Source of the DNA: Blepharisma stoltei
Taxonomy: Eukaryota > Ciliophora > Heterotrichea > Heterotrichida > Blepharismidae
Assembly: GCA_914767885.1 (NCBI GenBank)
Contig: CAJZBQ010000060.1
Coordinates: forward strand, 744,001-808,000
Length of the DNA stretch: 64,000 bases
Reading direction: 5' to 3'
Shown piece after piece: positions 1 through 8,391 of the stretch. Position numbers and translations under genes: made by a program. The stretch's first letter is position 1. Each line of letters starts with the position of its first letter. The notes beneath the pieces were generated by a model, which was given only the letters and a program-made list of their open reading frames with translations, searched no databases and was not told where the DNA came from.

Positions 1-38
1 ATTTTAGATATTCTATTTCAATTAAATAAGGGGAGTTA
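1..38. repeat. Possible right end of a MITE/IES cut by the window edge
   Basis: The first 35 bases end in GGGGAG followed by TTA, the same terminus and target triplet seen at the right ends of the MITEs at 43872-44262 and 47007-47288. The left part lies outside the window, so identity rests on this short terminus only. Confidence 0.3.
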
Positions 39-43
39 ATGAG

Positions 44-352
44 CTATTTATCATAAGCCATTATATTCTCACTCGCTGCATTTTCTAATTTTTTTCCTAA
101 CTCTTTCACAACTCCTAACTCTTTTTCATACAATTCCGCAAAATTCACATTATAAACTTCTTCCTTGTTTGAGTTTTCTCTCACAGTGTCCTCTACTATC
201 ATACTCATCGAAATTTTGTATTTTATTGCTTTTTCATTCTTTGGGAAAGTAATATATATCGGAGTCGCAATAGCCCCCGAGCTTGACCTTTTCGCCTTCA
301 TAGGAGTGTTTTTGTCACACCTCTTTCTTTTCAAATAGTTGCTAAAGTCCAT
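44..352 (-). CDS. Hypothetical small charged protein (102 aa)
   Basis: Open frame from an ATG at 352 to a TAG at 44. I do not recognise a family. The N-terminus is basic (Lys/Arg-rich around residues 8-22), the middle contains a stretch that could be a beta strand (IYITFP), and the C-terminal third is Lys/Glu-rich and could form a short helix or coiled coil. No signal peptide or membrane segment is visible. It is transcribed divergently from the dehydrogenase-like gene, whose ATG is only 27 bases away, so the two must share a very compact promoter. A MITE-like terminus lies just past its stop codon. It is supported as a gene mainly by the divergent arrangement and by having a clean start and stop; it could still be spurious. 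Confidence 0.5.
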   Translation of the reverse strand: MDFSNYLKRKRCDKNTPMKAKRSSSGAIATPIYITFPKNEKAIKYKISMSMIVEDTVRENSNKEEVYNVNFAELYEKELGVVKELGKKLENAASENIMAYDK

Positions 353-379
353 ACTTTATTTATAGTCTTCTAATAAAAT
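353..379. promoter_or_regulatory. 27-bp divergent intergenic spacer
   Basis: Only 27 AT-rich bases separate the start codons of the minus-strand 102-aa ORF and the plus-strand dehydrogenase-like gene. If both are real, this is the whole space between the two initiation codons, consistent with compact ciliate genes. No specific box can be assigned. Confidence 0.35.
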
Positions 380-1399
380 ATGAAACCTGGGCTACTTTTA
401 GGTATTTTAGGCGCTGGGGAGAAAGGTCTTCGAATAGCTCTTCTCGCAAGCCGCAACGCAAAATTCAATGTAAAATTGATTGATACATGTGAAAAAAATT
501 TATCATACGCAAACCTGTCAATGGAAACCCTACTGATGAGCATGCAAACTTTCGAAGCAATTTCTGATAAAGAGTTATATGAAATTCCTCAAAGGATTTC
601 GGTTTCCACTAAAATTGATGCACTCGAGGCATCTGATTTTGTAATAGAATGTATACATGAAGACTTGGATGCAAAGCGTAATGTATTTCGAAATTTGGAA
701 CAGATATTGCAATTTCCTGTGAATGGCACTGTTTTGGCCTTGATTTTCCCACTGGAAAAATTTTTGGTTCGACAGTACCATATGGTTTGGTCAAACCAAA
801 AAGTTTCCCAGTGGGAAAATCAAGGCCAAATAGTGGTATCCATGGAAAAATCCATAGTTCGAAACGATACAATTATTGCTAGTAAATCTTCAAAATTCCC
901 AATAACACAGATTGCTCATGACACCTCCCACCCCGAAAGAATAATTGGGTTGTCATTAAAATGGGTAGATTTCAAAAATTGCTTAGACGATGGCCAAGCT
1001 ATCATAAGGCCTGGCCTCCAAACATCTCACAGCACTATTCATATTGCCATACAGTTCGTGAAGTCTATAAATTGCACACCGCTCTATGCATGTGACAGTT
1101 TAGGCTTTATGAAATATAGAGATATGTATGCATTTATAAACGAAAGCACTTTTCAAGTCAAAGAAGATTTGTCAACTATTAAGGACATTGATGAAAAATT
1201 GAAATCGGAAATGAAAATTCCTTTTGGGCCTTTTGAGCTTGCAGATTTAATAGGACTGGAAGACGTATATGCAAAGCTAGAGAAGTATTATCAGAAATTA
1301 GAAGACGAAAGGTTCAAGCCTTCAAAAATCCTGAAAAAGTATATATCTGCTGGTTGGACTGGGAAGAAAGCAGGTCGAGGATTTTATGAATACCATTAA
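380..1399 (+). CDS. 3-hydroxyacyl-CoA dehydrogenase-like protein (about 289 aa after IES removal)
   Basis: The N-terminus has a Rossmann dinucleotide-binding motif (GILGAGEKG, residues 8-16), followed by an acidic end of beta 2 (LIDT) and the DFVIECIHEDLDAKR segment typical of 3-hydroxybutyryl/3-hydroxyacyl-CoA dehydrogenases. The C-terminal domain shows PFGPFELADLIGLE and ends with GWTGKKAGRGFYEY, both family hallmarks. The raw frame is 339 codons, with a foreign 50-codon stretch between LEQI and VRNDTIIAS. Removing the TA-bounded 150-bp IES at 707-856 gives LEQIVRNDTIIASKSS, which matches the family, and about 289 aa, a normal length. Family members use NAD and act in fatty-acid oxidation or related pathways. 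Oddity: the usual HFFNP active-site motif is LSLKWVDF here and the conserved NR after the GF motif is KY, so catalytic activity is doubtful; lambda-crystallin-like or non-catalytic roles are possible. Confidence 0.85.
   Translation: MKPGLLLGILGAGEKGLRIALLASRNAKFNVKLIDTCEKNLSYANLSMETLLMSMQTFEAISDKELYEIPQRISVSTKIDALEASDFVIECIHEDLDAKRNVFRNLEQILQFPVNGTVLALIFPLEKFLVRQYHMVWSNQKVSQWENQGQIVVSMEKSIVRNDTIIASKSSKFPITQIAHDTSHPERIIGLSLKWVDFKNCLDDGQAIIRPGLQTSHSTIHIAIQFVKSINCTPLYACDSLGFMKYRDMYAFINESTFQVKEDLSTIKDIDEKLKSEMKIPFGPFELADLIGLEDVYAKLEKYYQKLEDERFKPSKILKKYISAGWTGKKAGRGFYEYH
707..856. mobile_element. Palindromic 150-bp IES in the dehydrogenase-like gene
   Basis: The segment is flanked by TA (705-706 and 855-856). 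Its two halves are near-complete inverted repeats: the left arm carries TTGGCCTTGATTTTCCCACT and the right arm its reverse complement, and the similarity extends outward to the TA ends. It has no CTCCCC terminus, so it belongs to a different element type from the MITEs elsewhere. It is 3n long and stop-free, so it would be translated as 50 residues if retained. Precise removal restores the family alignment. Confidence 0.8.
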
Positions 1400-1445
1400 T
1401 AATCCCAGATAATAGGAATTAGACAAATTGTTGTTAATTTTTACA

Positions 1446-3041
1446 TTAATGCTTTTTTTTGGGTATATCAAGGGTATCAACTTTTCTTTGGGGAAACCTT
1501 TGGGTTTTCGGTCTTTCTAAAGCTGGGTTATTTGAAGCTATTTTAGATGCTGTTTTATTTCTGAATAGAGGCTTTGGGTCTGCAACTTTTACTCGAGAAG
1601 CTCGTTTAGTTTCTGCTTGGTTGATTTCTAGTTTTGGCTGCTCTTTTCTTTCAGGGATAGTTTCATTTGATAATTGTTGATCTCATTTATTAAAATTAAT
1701 AGCAGAGCTGATTCAGTCTCCAGCCATTGCTGCAAATGAAATTGCTTTAGAATTTTCAAAAGACCTATATATGAGCTGCTCAGGTTTGCTTTTTGGTGTT
1801 AAATCGAGCCTCCCAGGAGTTTTGATATTTTTTGAAGTGATATCAAGGCTCATTCGCCGACTTGGTTTTTTCAATTGTTCAAAATTTTTGCTTTTTGTTC
1901 TCTCATAAGTTATAGGTGCGATTAACAGTTGAGCTGTTTTCGATCGGTCACTTTCAGTTATTAGAGTTTGCTCTAACAGTTCATATTTCTTTTTTATTAC
2001 TGATCAGTTGAATTTCCTCGTTGACCATAACTGCTTCATCTTGATCCATAAGAGTTTGTCTCTGATCTCTGTTAATTTTTTATGTTTTTCTTTCAATTCT
2101 TTTAAATTTATTATGCAATCAACAGTTTTTATCCAAGAAATAATCATTTTGGTAGCCTTATCTCTACGCATAAGTTTTTCCTCTCTTAGTCTATTTGCAG
2201 CGGCTCGAAATCGTTTTCTCTTCAAGTACCCTTTGATATGCTTTTGTATCAAAACCACTTTATCAATAATGCTACAACCCAGCTTTATATAAATATTTTT
2301 GACTTCCTGATCTAAAAACTCAATTGATTTATTTAATTTCTTTTTCCATAATTCCATCATTTTTGACTCAATTTTTTTTCTTGTTAAAAAGCCTCTTATA
2401 TGTTTTTGTATAATAACAGCAGCATTATTATATTTTATTAATAACAGTTCTCTGAAAAGTATTGTATCTTTATATGACCTTAGCCTTTCAGTTTCTTGTT
2501 TAATTTCATTTTCTATTTTACTTCTTTTTGTTCGGGCTATCTAAATAAAAATTTACATCTAATGCATAAGCGAGTTTATTTCTTCTTAATGCTTCAGCAC
2601 TTTTTTGCCTTGTTGGGCTGGATTTTTCAAGTGAATTATCTTTAAAAAAGCGATCAATTGATCGATTTGTAAACTGGCTTGATTTTCCGAATCGCGATGT
2701 TAAGCTAGGACGACTTGGAGAAATTCGGAAATTTCGTTTTGTGCTAACTCGCCCCCTCCGTGAGTGAACAAAACCATTAGAAAAATTGCTATTTTTTCCC
2801 AAAGACCCACCCTCTCCAATTAGGATTTTTTTAAATTTCGAAAAACAATATTTATAATTTTTTTTAAAAAAAAAAAATTAACCCCGTGAGTTTCCCAAAT
2901 TTTTTTGTTCACTGGCGGAGGGGGAGTAAGCGAAGGAAGGATTTTTGTTGCTGTTTGAGAGCATTTAGAGGTAGGTCTTTGGATCTCATTAAAACTCAAA
3001 TTTAAAGTGATTTTGCTTCTTAATGACGGAACAAATGACAT
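1446..3041 (-). CDS. IQ-motif protein (465 aa), interrupted by a MITE and a 16-nt intron
   Basis: Start ATG at 3041, stop TAA at 1446-1448. The gene reads through after removal of the MITE at 2748-2929 and the intron at 2541-2556; the joined length (1,398 nt) is divisible by three. Three in-frame UGAs are read as Trp (FNWSV, GDWIS, NKWDQ). Two IQ-like calmodulin-binding motifs are visible: AAVIIQKHIRGFLTRKK and VVLIQKHIKGYLKRKRF, in a Lys/Glu-rich helical middle region. The N-terminal about 100 residues are Ser/Arg-rich and probably disordered, as is the basic C-terminal tail. There is no signal peptide. Likely role is binding calmodulin or centrin on a cytoskeletal or ciliary structure, by analogy with other IQ proteins; this is inference. 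Its 5' end faces the plus-strand gene starting at 3133. Confidence 0.8.
2541..2556 (-). other. 16-nt spliceosomal intron
   Basis: On the minus strand the sequence GTAAATTTTTATTTAG starts with GT and ends with AG. Removing it joins LAYALD to IARTKRSKIENE and avoids the frame that runs into TAA at about 2518. Introns of 15-16 nt are characteristic of heterotrich ciliates such as Stentor and Blepharisma. Confidence 0.8.
2748..2929. mobile_element. CTCCCC-type MITE acting as an IES (182 bp)
   Basis: Flanked on both sides by TAA (2745-2747 and 2927-2929). The left end reads CTCGCCCCCTCCGTGAGTG and the right end carries the inverted counterpart CACTGGCGGAGGGGGAG. Excision leaving one TAA joins ILPSL to STKRNFRISPS in frame in the IQ-motif gene. 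It is shorter than the 370-391-bp copies and looks like an internal deletion. Confidence 0.85.
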
Positions 3042-3132
3042 AATTATAACTGGAAAACATTATTATCTAGCACTAAAACTCAGATTCGACCATTGTTTTT
3101 AGAGGAAAATCTGATTATTAAATCTTTAATAT

Positions 3133-3549
3133 ATGAAAAAGCAGCATAATCATAAAAGCAGCTACTCCCTTTCAAGAAATGGAAGTTTCGATGTGCTTGA
3201 AGAGCTGGAAAAAACGAAGTTTGAAATTGCATCAGTTTTTAGCCCAATTGGCTCAAAATGCTCCTCACCTCTATTTGAAAATAGAGCAAAACCTATAAGG
3301 GTTAAAGAAAGCCCGTACGGGAAGTTACCAGCAATCAGTATTCATCGAAATCCGATGAGCATGATAAGTGGTAGGGAGATTAGTTCTGAATGGAAAAAGA
3401 AATACCAGCATGTCAATAAAAGTAGGCTTCATCAATGAGCTGTGGCAAAAAGTATAATAGACAGAAATATTAACCTCAATAGAGCCGAATTATTTTTAGA
3501 AAACCACGGAATTCGGTTTTCCCACTATTATTCAAACTCAAATGTATAG
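3133..3549 (+). CDS. Hypothetical protein (138 aa)
   Basis: Starts at ATG 3133. The frame meets a UGA after KSRLHQ at about 3436, but with UGA as Trp it continues through AVAKSIIDRNINLNRAELFLENHGIRF to a TAG at 3547-3549. The continuation is well behaved in composition, so the longer form is preferred. The protein is basic and Ser-rich at the N-terminus, with no signal peptide or membrane segment. It is divergent from the IQ-motif gene, with a 91-bp spacer. I do not recognise the family. Confidence 0.6.
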
Positions 3550-4676
3550 TTTTATGACTGGATTAAATAATTAAAGTATTATCTCAAATCATAAGATTGA
3601 TAAGTTTTAGTCAATCAAAATAAAAAAAATTATTTAGCCCTTTTGGTCTTGAGGTTTCGATAACTCTCCTCATTCATTTAGCGAACAAATTAATTTGTTA
3701 GGGGTTTAATTATTTTTTGGAAAATTTATATAAATTTTTTGCTATTTTTTTAAATATCCCAAATCAAAAATTAATTTGCAAAATTTATTTTAAAATGCAA
3801 GCAGAATTAGCTTGAGATTTCGTTTATACCAATTAGCTCTAATATCAGAATATTTTTTTCTTCAAAAATATAATAAGAAAATTTCATACTAATCAAGAAT
3901 AAAAATCGAAATTCAACCCAGCTAGAAAAATTAATTTTAATCTAGGCATGCTCCAAAAATAAAGGCAATAAGTAATTTAATAATTCAAATATGCTCTTAT
4001 TTCTTCTTTAAAGATTTATTAATATATTGTAAAAATATAATTGCAGCAATCTTTTATACTCGAGAAAGCATCCATTTTGACTAATCAATTAGCCTATAAC
4101 TGACTAATGAGTTTATATGATTAATGAATGTTGTTGCTCCATTTAGTGAATAAGAATAGAAAGAAATCCAAAGTATATTGTTTACCAATATTAGTAAAAT
4201 CTTTTAATAATTTTTAAATTAAATTTTTCAGCTAATAAGTTGATATGCTTATTTGTTTAATTTATGATAATTATATTTAAGAGGCCAAAGATTATAAATA
4301 TTTAGGTGAGACATTGTTTCTCTTCCTATAAAATTAAAAAATCCTCAGAACTCGATAATTTCTTGAAGTCTTCGTGATATCTGGCCCATTCTTCATTTTC
4401 ATATTTTCTAAGAGTTCTTTTTTAAGAACATTTACGAACAAAATTTATCTTTTTCGCTCACGAAGTAAAAGAGGGTGAGGGAATTGTGCAAGGAGGGCAT
4501 CTCAATCATATTAATAATGTATTAATATTTGGAGAAATAAATTGTTAAACAGATTGAACCTTATACTATTTAATCAGCTGATTTTTGTAGATTGCACTCA
4601 TATTTCAAAGTTAAATAAAAAAAGTGACTATATAATATTAGCAAATAGTAAATAACCTATTTATTTCTTAAAAACA
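3550..4676. repeat. AT-rich spacer with decayed MITE material
   Basis: No gene is visible. Around 3661-3860 the sequence resembles the left half of the MITE (AACTCTCCTCATTC, then AGCGAACAAATTAATTTGTT and the AAATTTAT core), and around 4440-4485 there is a right-end-like stretch (TCGCTCACGAAGTAAAAG then GAGGGTGAGG). Both are too diverged to give exact ends. They may be one element with an insertion or two nested remnants. Confidence 0.4.
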
Positions 4677-4679
4677 TTA

Positions 4680-5055
4680 CTCCCACCTCGGTAGCGAGCT
4701 AAAAATTTTTCTTGGAAGAGGATTTGTTTTATTTTTAATTTTCTAAATTTTAGAAAACTTTTGAATATATTGTGCACAATTACACTCATGGTGATGATCA
4801 GTTTCGTATCCTGACTTGCGAAAATGCTAACTGGTCATCTGCATCACCCGTGCTCTTGTGCCCAAGAGCTATTTACAATAAGCCTTTTTAAATAATAAAT
4901 TAAATAACATTTTGTTTAAAATTCAACAAAATTAGCTAGGATTTCATTATAATAATTATCATTTATATATTCAAATTTTATTTTTTTAAAAAAATTATAT
5001 AAAATATTATTTGCTGACTTAAGGATTTTTTTCCAATGGGTTAGCTCGTCGAGTA
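4680..5055. mobile_element. Diverged MITE upstream of the ubiquitin-like gene
   Basis: The left end TTA-CTCCCACCTCGGTAGCGAGC and the right end GGGTTAGCTCGTCGAG-TAA are weakly inverted and match the general plan of the other elements; the length (376 bp) is also typical. The terminal repeats are diverged, so the limits are approximate. The right end is 31 bases before the ATG at 5087. Confidence 0.5.
4791..4869 (+). other. Two adjacent hairpins inside the element
   Basis: A 13-bp imperfect stem (GTGATGATCAGTT at 4791-4803 with the complementary bases inside 4829-4847) is followed by a perfect 7-bp stem-loop (GCTCTTG at 4852-4858 with CAAGAGC at 4863-4869). The region is more GC-rich than its surroundings. 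It could be a structured RNA or part of the element; no known RNA family is recognised. Confidence 0.2.
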
Positions 5056-5086
5056 AGGGGATTTAGAATTTTGTTCCATTAATAAA

Positions 5087-5662
5087 ATGCAATTATTCCT
5101 AAAATGTTTAGATGGGAAGTATCTGGCGATTTGTACATCTCTAGAAGAAACTGTTAAAAGCTTCAAAAAAAAAGTTTCAGAGAAAACTAAAATTCCAATT
5201 GAAGAAATTTGCTTGATTTCTCACTCAAAAATCCTTACAGACTCTTTTCCACTGCATTATTACCAGTTACACCATGGAGAAACAGTTTCGCTCCACCTGC
5301 CCTTAAAAGGAGGTGGATGTGCAAATTCAAAATCCAATAAGAATACAGTAAAACCGATCATAAAAAAATTAATTGTTTCGACTTCTTGTGAAAAGATCCC
5401 TAATATTGATTTCGCTGCTGAAAATACATTTGGCAAAACACCTCAAAGTAAAGGGAACACTCAAGCCCGCTTCACAGATATTTCCCCAAATCAAGCTGCA
5501 AGTGAAGAATTTAAAGATTTTGAAATAAAATCTCCAGATTGCACCCCAAAAGATCTCGACCCAATTGAGGTGGAAATCAGTCAGATTATATGCTCCGAAA
5601 TTTTAGAAAAATTTTTATATTCTATGAGCCAAGAATATTTTAAACTTTTTTCAATAAAATAA
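5087..5662 (+). CDS. Ubiquitin-like domain protein with C-terminal extension (191 aa)
   Basis: Residues 1-76 look like a beta-grasp ubiquitin fold: MQLFLKCLDGKYLAI as the first hairpin, ETVKSFKKKVSEKTKIP as the central helix, then YYQLHHGETVSLHLPLKGGG, which parallels the ubiquitin ending YNIQKESTLHLVLRLRGG. The diglycine is followed directly by a 115-residue tail that is Lys/Ser-rich, then acidic, and ends in a hydrophobic helix (SQIICSEILEKFLYSMSQEYF). The tail does not resemble the ribosomal proteins fused to ubiquitin. Either the Gly-Gly is a processing site that releases a ubiquitin-like modifier, or the domain is a fixed module; the sequence does not decide. Start is the first ATG, and the following sequence matches ubiquitin from residue 1. 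Confidence 0.75.
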   Translation: MQLFLKCLDGKYLAICTSLEETVKSFKKKVSEKTKIPIEEICLISHSKILTDSFPLHYYQLHHGETVSLHLPLKGGGCANSKSNKNTVKPIIKKLIVSTSCEKIPNIDFAAENTFGKTPQSKGNTQARFTDISPNQAASEEFKDFEIKSPDCTPKDLDPIEVEISQIICSEILEKFLYSMSQEYFKLFSIK

Positions 5663-5754
5663 AACAGTTAAAATGGTAACAGTTGTCTTTTCTTCTATAA
5701 AATATAGTAAATGATCTTATCAGAAAATTAGAATATTATATTAATACGGATACA

Positions 5755-8010
5755 ATGAATAAACCAAGAAATTGAGCTCCGTGAACAAATAATGCTTTAA
5801 TCCCCCCTCCAAAAAATTTATATATAAATTTCAAAGGAAAAAATTTCTTTTCGAAATTTATAAAAAATCCTAATTCGCAAAAATTTGAAAGCAAATACTT
5901 ATTTAATTTGTAAAATTTATGTTTTAAAACGCAATTTTTTTTAAAATTAACAGAATTAGCTCGAGATTTCAAGATACTAGCTATAACTTATATATAAAAT
6001 TTTTTCGGAAAAAATTTTTTTTCGCTCACGGAAGAGGAGAGCTAGAGACTCATTTCGAACTCTGAGTGTAAAATCCATCGAGCTTATAGGATCCCAGCTC
6101 ATTGAAACAATTTTCCGAATCCTCGTTGAAACTATAATACACCAATCCAGCATCGATCGTTTGGTAGAATCGTTAATTATTAACGAAATCGAAGCAAAAA
6201 TCAGCACCACAAAGAACGTTGATGAAATCAAGAAATTTCAATCAAAAATAAAATCAATTTACAACGAAAGACTGCAAGAGTTAATTTATGAAGAAATCTT
6301 AGAAGCACATATAAACGAGCTCAATCTTCAAAAAATTTCAGAAAATACCATCAAATCTTATGAATCTGGGAAAAGAAGAACCACTTTAGCTTCGAAATCG
6401 TCATTAATTAAAGTAGACAGTGTAGATGAGCCAGAAGACTACGTAAATGAAGTTTTTACACCTGGAGAGCATAGTCCTAATGAATATTCGCTAAATGATG
6501 TACAGGAAGAAGAAAAAGTCGAAAAAAGTATCGTCGAAAATGAGAAAACAAATACAAAAGCCAAAAAAAATGGAGCAAATTATGCAGTTAATTTAAAAAC
6601 AAGCTGCGTTATTGAAGTTATTAATGAAAGAATTGAGATAAGTGAAACATTTTGCGACGAAATCTTAGAGTTTGGGAATAGACAGTGCTTATTGTATGGC
6701 CTTTTGAATCTTTTTGGAGCTGTTCCAAAAAATTCAATTATTTTATCCCAAAATGCTGCAGATTAGATTAGATTATGAGCTGTGCATTTATAGTCCCCAC
6801 TTTCAAGACACAATGCATTTCACAGTGACAAGTCGTTGCGGGGTGGGCTAGGTCAAAACCCCCAGTTTCTCGGTAGTGGCATTTCCTTTGGATCTGAACG
6901 GATTGGCAGGTTGAGCTTCGCCTTCCCCTCTTTTCCAAATTATCTCTGAGAAACAGCTCAACCCTTTGCGAGATTCGGGGCTAAGCAGCCAAGTAGGCTA
7001 GGCAGGTAAGTCACCCTGACTCTTTCGGACACTGAGTCGTAGCCTCGGCGCTACTTGCAAAAAATATGCGAAAAACTGCTGCTCAGGTCAGGCCACAAAA
7101 TCAGCGGAAATTGTGCTGGGACTCTCGCCTCGAGGCTTGCTCTTCCCGTGATAAGCTCTCCGCACCCAAAAACATGTCCGTACCGTACATACATAGGGAC
7201 ACCTGTCACCGACCATTTTATGTATATAATGCTGCAGATATTCGCTTACAAAATGATACAACGAATATGCTAGAAATTATAAACTCAATTGATTCATATT
7301 CATTTATGAATATCACAGGAAAAGTCCTGCCAAATAAGGCAGGAAACGAAAAATTCCTTCGAGAAAACAATCTCCCAGCAAATTTAGCCTCCAATGGAAA
7401 ATCAGCTATTTCTATATTAGATCTTTCTTTTCAATGGAAATCAAGCAGAGATTTAGTTCAACCAATTTTAGGTAAACCAAGGAGATTTATTAGTTTTGAG
7501 CCCAGTGACATAGAGGTATATAAGTCGTATAATCTAGAAATTTATAATGTCACGACTAGTCAGCCTCATTTAATAGCTATTTTTATACAGTCAGAAGACT
7601 TGAAAAATGAGCTAAAAGGATGGGCGAAGAGGAACAAAACTGATCTTTATAGCCATTTTGAAGATACTTTTAAAGATTTCGGGGAAAATGGTAAAAAACC
7701 TTCTGAATTATGGGTCCCAGCGTTTAGAAAACAAATTAGTTATGATGTGCCGTGGATTCAAGGGTATGAAATTCCTCCACAAGGAAATAAAAATAATTTT
7801 CAATTTGTAAAGAAATGTAGAGAAACTATAAATCTTGATTTCAGCACTAAAAATCCGCCTCCAAAAGGAAACCAAACAATCAAACAAAAAGGGAAGATTT
7901 TAAATAAAGATTTTGTGTTTGGGCTGGCTTATACAAATTTAGATAAAGAATTTCACGGTCCTCTCTTTTTGTGTGTTGTCGAGCCGAAAGATTTTGTCCC
8001 TGCAAACTAA
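5755..8010 (+). CDS. Unrecognised acidic/helical protein gene, disrupted by a MITE-IES and a retroposed insert
   Basis: Coding sequence reads from ATG 5755 (ATG AAT) across a MITE-IES at 5762-6044, then as RDSFRTLSVKSIELIGSQ into a Lys/Glu-rich helical region (EIEAKISTTKNVDEIKKFQ) to SQNAAD at about 6763. There a 476-bp insert intervenes, after which IRLQNDTTNMLEIINS continues to the TAA at 8008-8010. The C-terminal half contains SELWVPAFRKQISYDVPW and FVFGLAYTNLDKEFHGPL. I do not recognise the family. The older copy at 11028-12130 lacks the insert, so continuity across it is certain. The insert contains stops and its target duplication has no TA, so IES excision at TA would not restore the frame cleanly; this copy may be non-functional unless something else removes the insert. 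The N-terminal join at TA 5760/6043 is in frame but has no paralogue control. Confidence 0.6.
5762..6044. mobile_element. MITE-type IES near the 5' end of the disrupted gene (283 bp)
   Basis: Contains the internal MITE core (AAATTTATATATAAATTT, repeated TTTGCAAAATTTATG-like stretches) and termini resembling GAGCTCCGTGAACAAA at the left and TTCGCTCACGGAAGAGGAG at the right. TAs at 5760-5761 and 6043-6044 flank it. Excision there joins ATG-AAT to AGA-GAC-TCA in frame with the downstream coding sequence. The outer limits are less certain than in other copies because the TWA triplet is not duplicated cleanly. Confidence 0.55.
6764..7239 (-). mobile_element. GC-rich retroposon-like insert with 12-bp target-site duplication
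   Basis: The target AATGCTGCAGAT is present at 6752-6763 and again at 7228-7239. Between them lie 464 bp far richer in GC than the host. On the minus strand the element starts ATATACATAAAATGG and ends in a short tandem tail of TAATC units. A target-site duplication plus a simple-repeat tail is typical of target-primed retrotransposition (LINE or SINE). The paralogous sequence at about 11630-11650 has a single uninterrupted target. No convincing protein is encoded, so it is either non-autonomous or 5'-truncated. Confidence 0.75.
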
Positions 8011-8391
8011 TTCAGGTGTCTTTTAATCTTAATTAATTTTAGTCTTTCTACAAATTATTAATATACTTTCAATCTGGACATGAAAAAATTTATAATTCAA
8101 AGATTTTCTCAATAATTTAATCTATAAATGTTTACTTTTTTCATAAATCATAATTGTTTCAATGTCCTCTAGATGCATTGAAGAGTTAAAATAAGATTTT
8201 CAAGATAAAATAATAAAGTCAATCGTAAATCGCATTTTCAAATTTAAAAAGCTATTACCTTTAAAGCATCTTTATAATCTATTTTAAAATCTAATAAATT
8301 AGCTAGTTAATTTTTAATAAATATTAATTTAACATTTAGAGCCTTATTTAAAATACTTATATTAAAATGCAAATTTTATAAAAATTGTTAC
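8011..8391. other. Non-coding AT-rich spacer, duplicated 3' flank
   Basis: No gene seen. The last 150 bases match the sequence just downstream of the two intact large receptor genes (33030-33181 and 48660-48805), including AATAAATTAGCTAGTTAATT, so this is the 3' flank of the same duplicated unit. Confidence 0.7.

Noticed and set aside
609-872. Minus-strand ORFs opposite the dehydrogenase-like gene
   Set aside because: They are created by the palindromic IES, whose two arms encode similar peptides on both strands.
7055-7273. A start for the downstream half of the disrupted gene at 7055 or 7066
   Set aside because: These starts fall inside the retroposed insert. Comparison with the copy at 11028-12130 shows the host frame resumes only at ADIRLQNDT.
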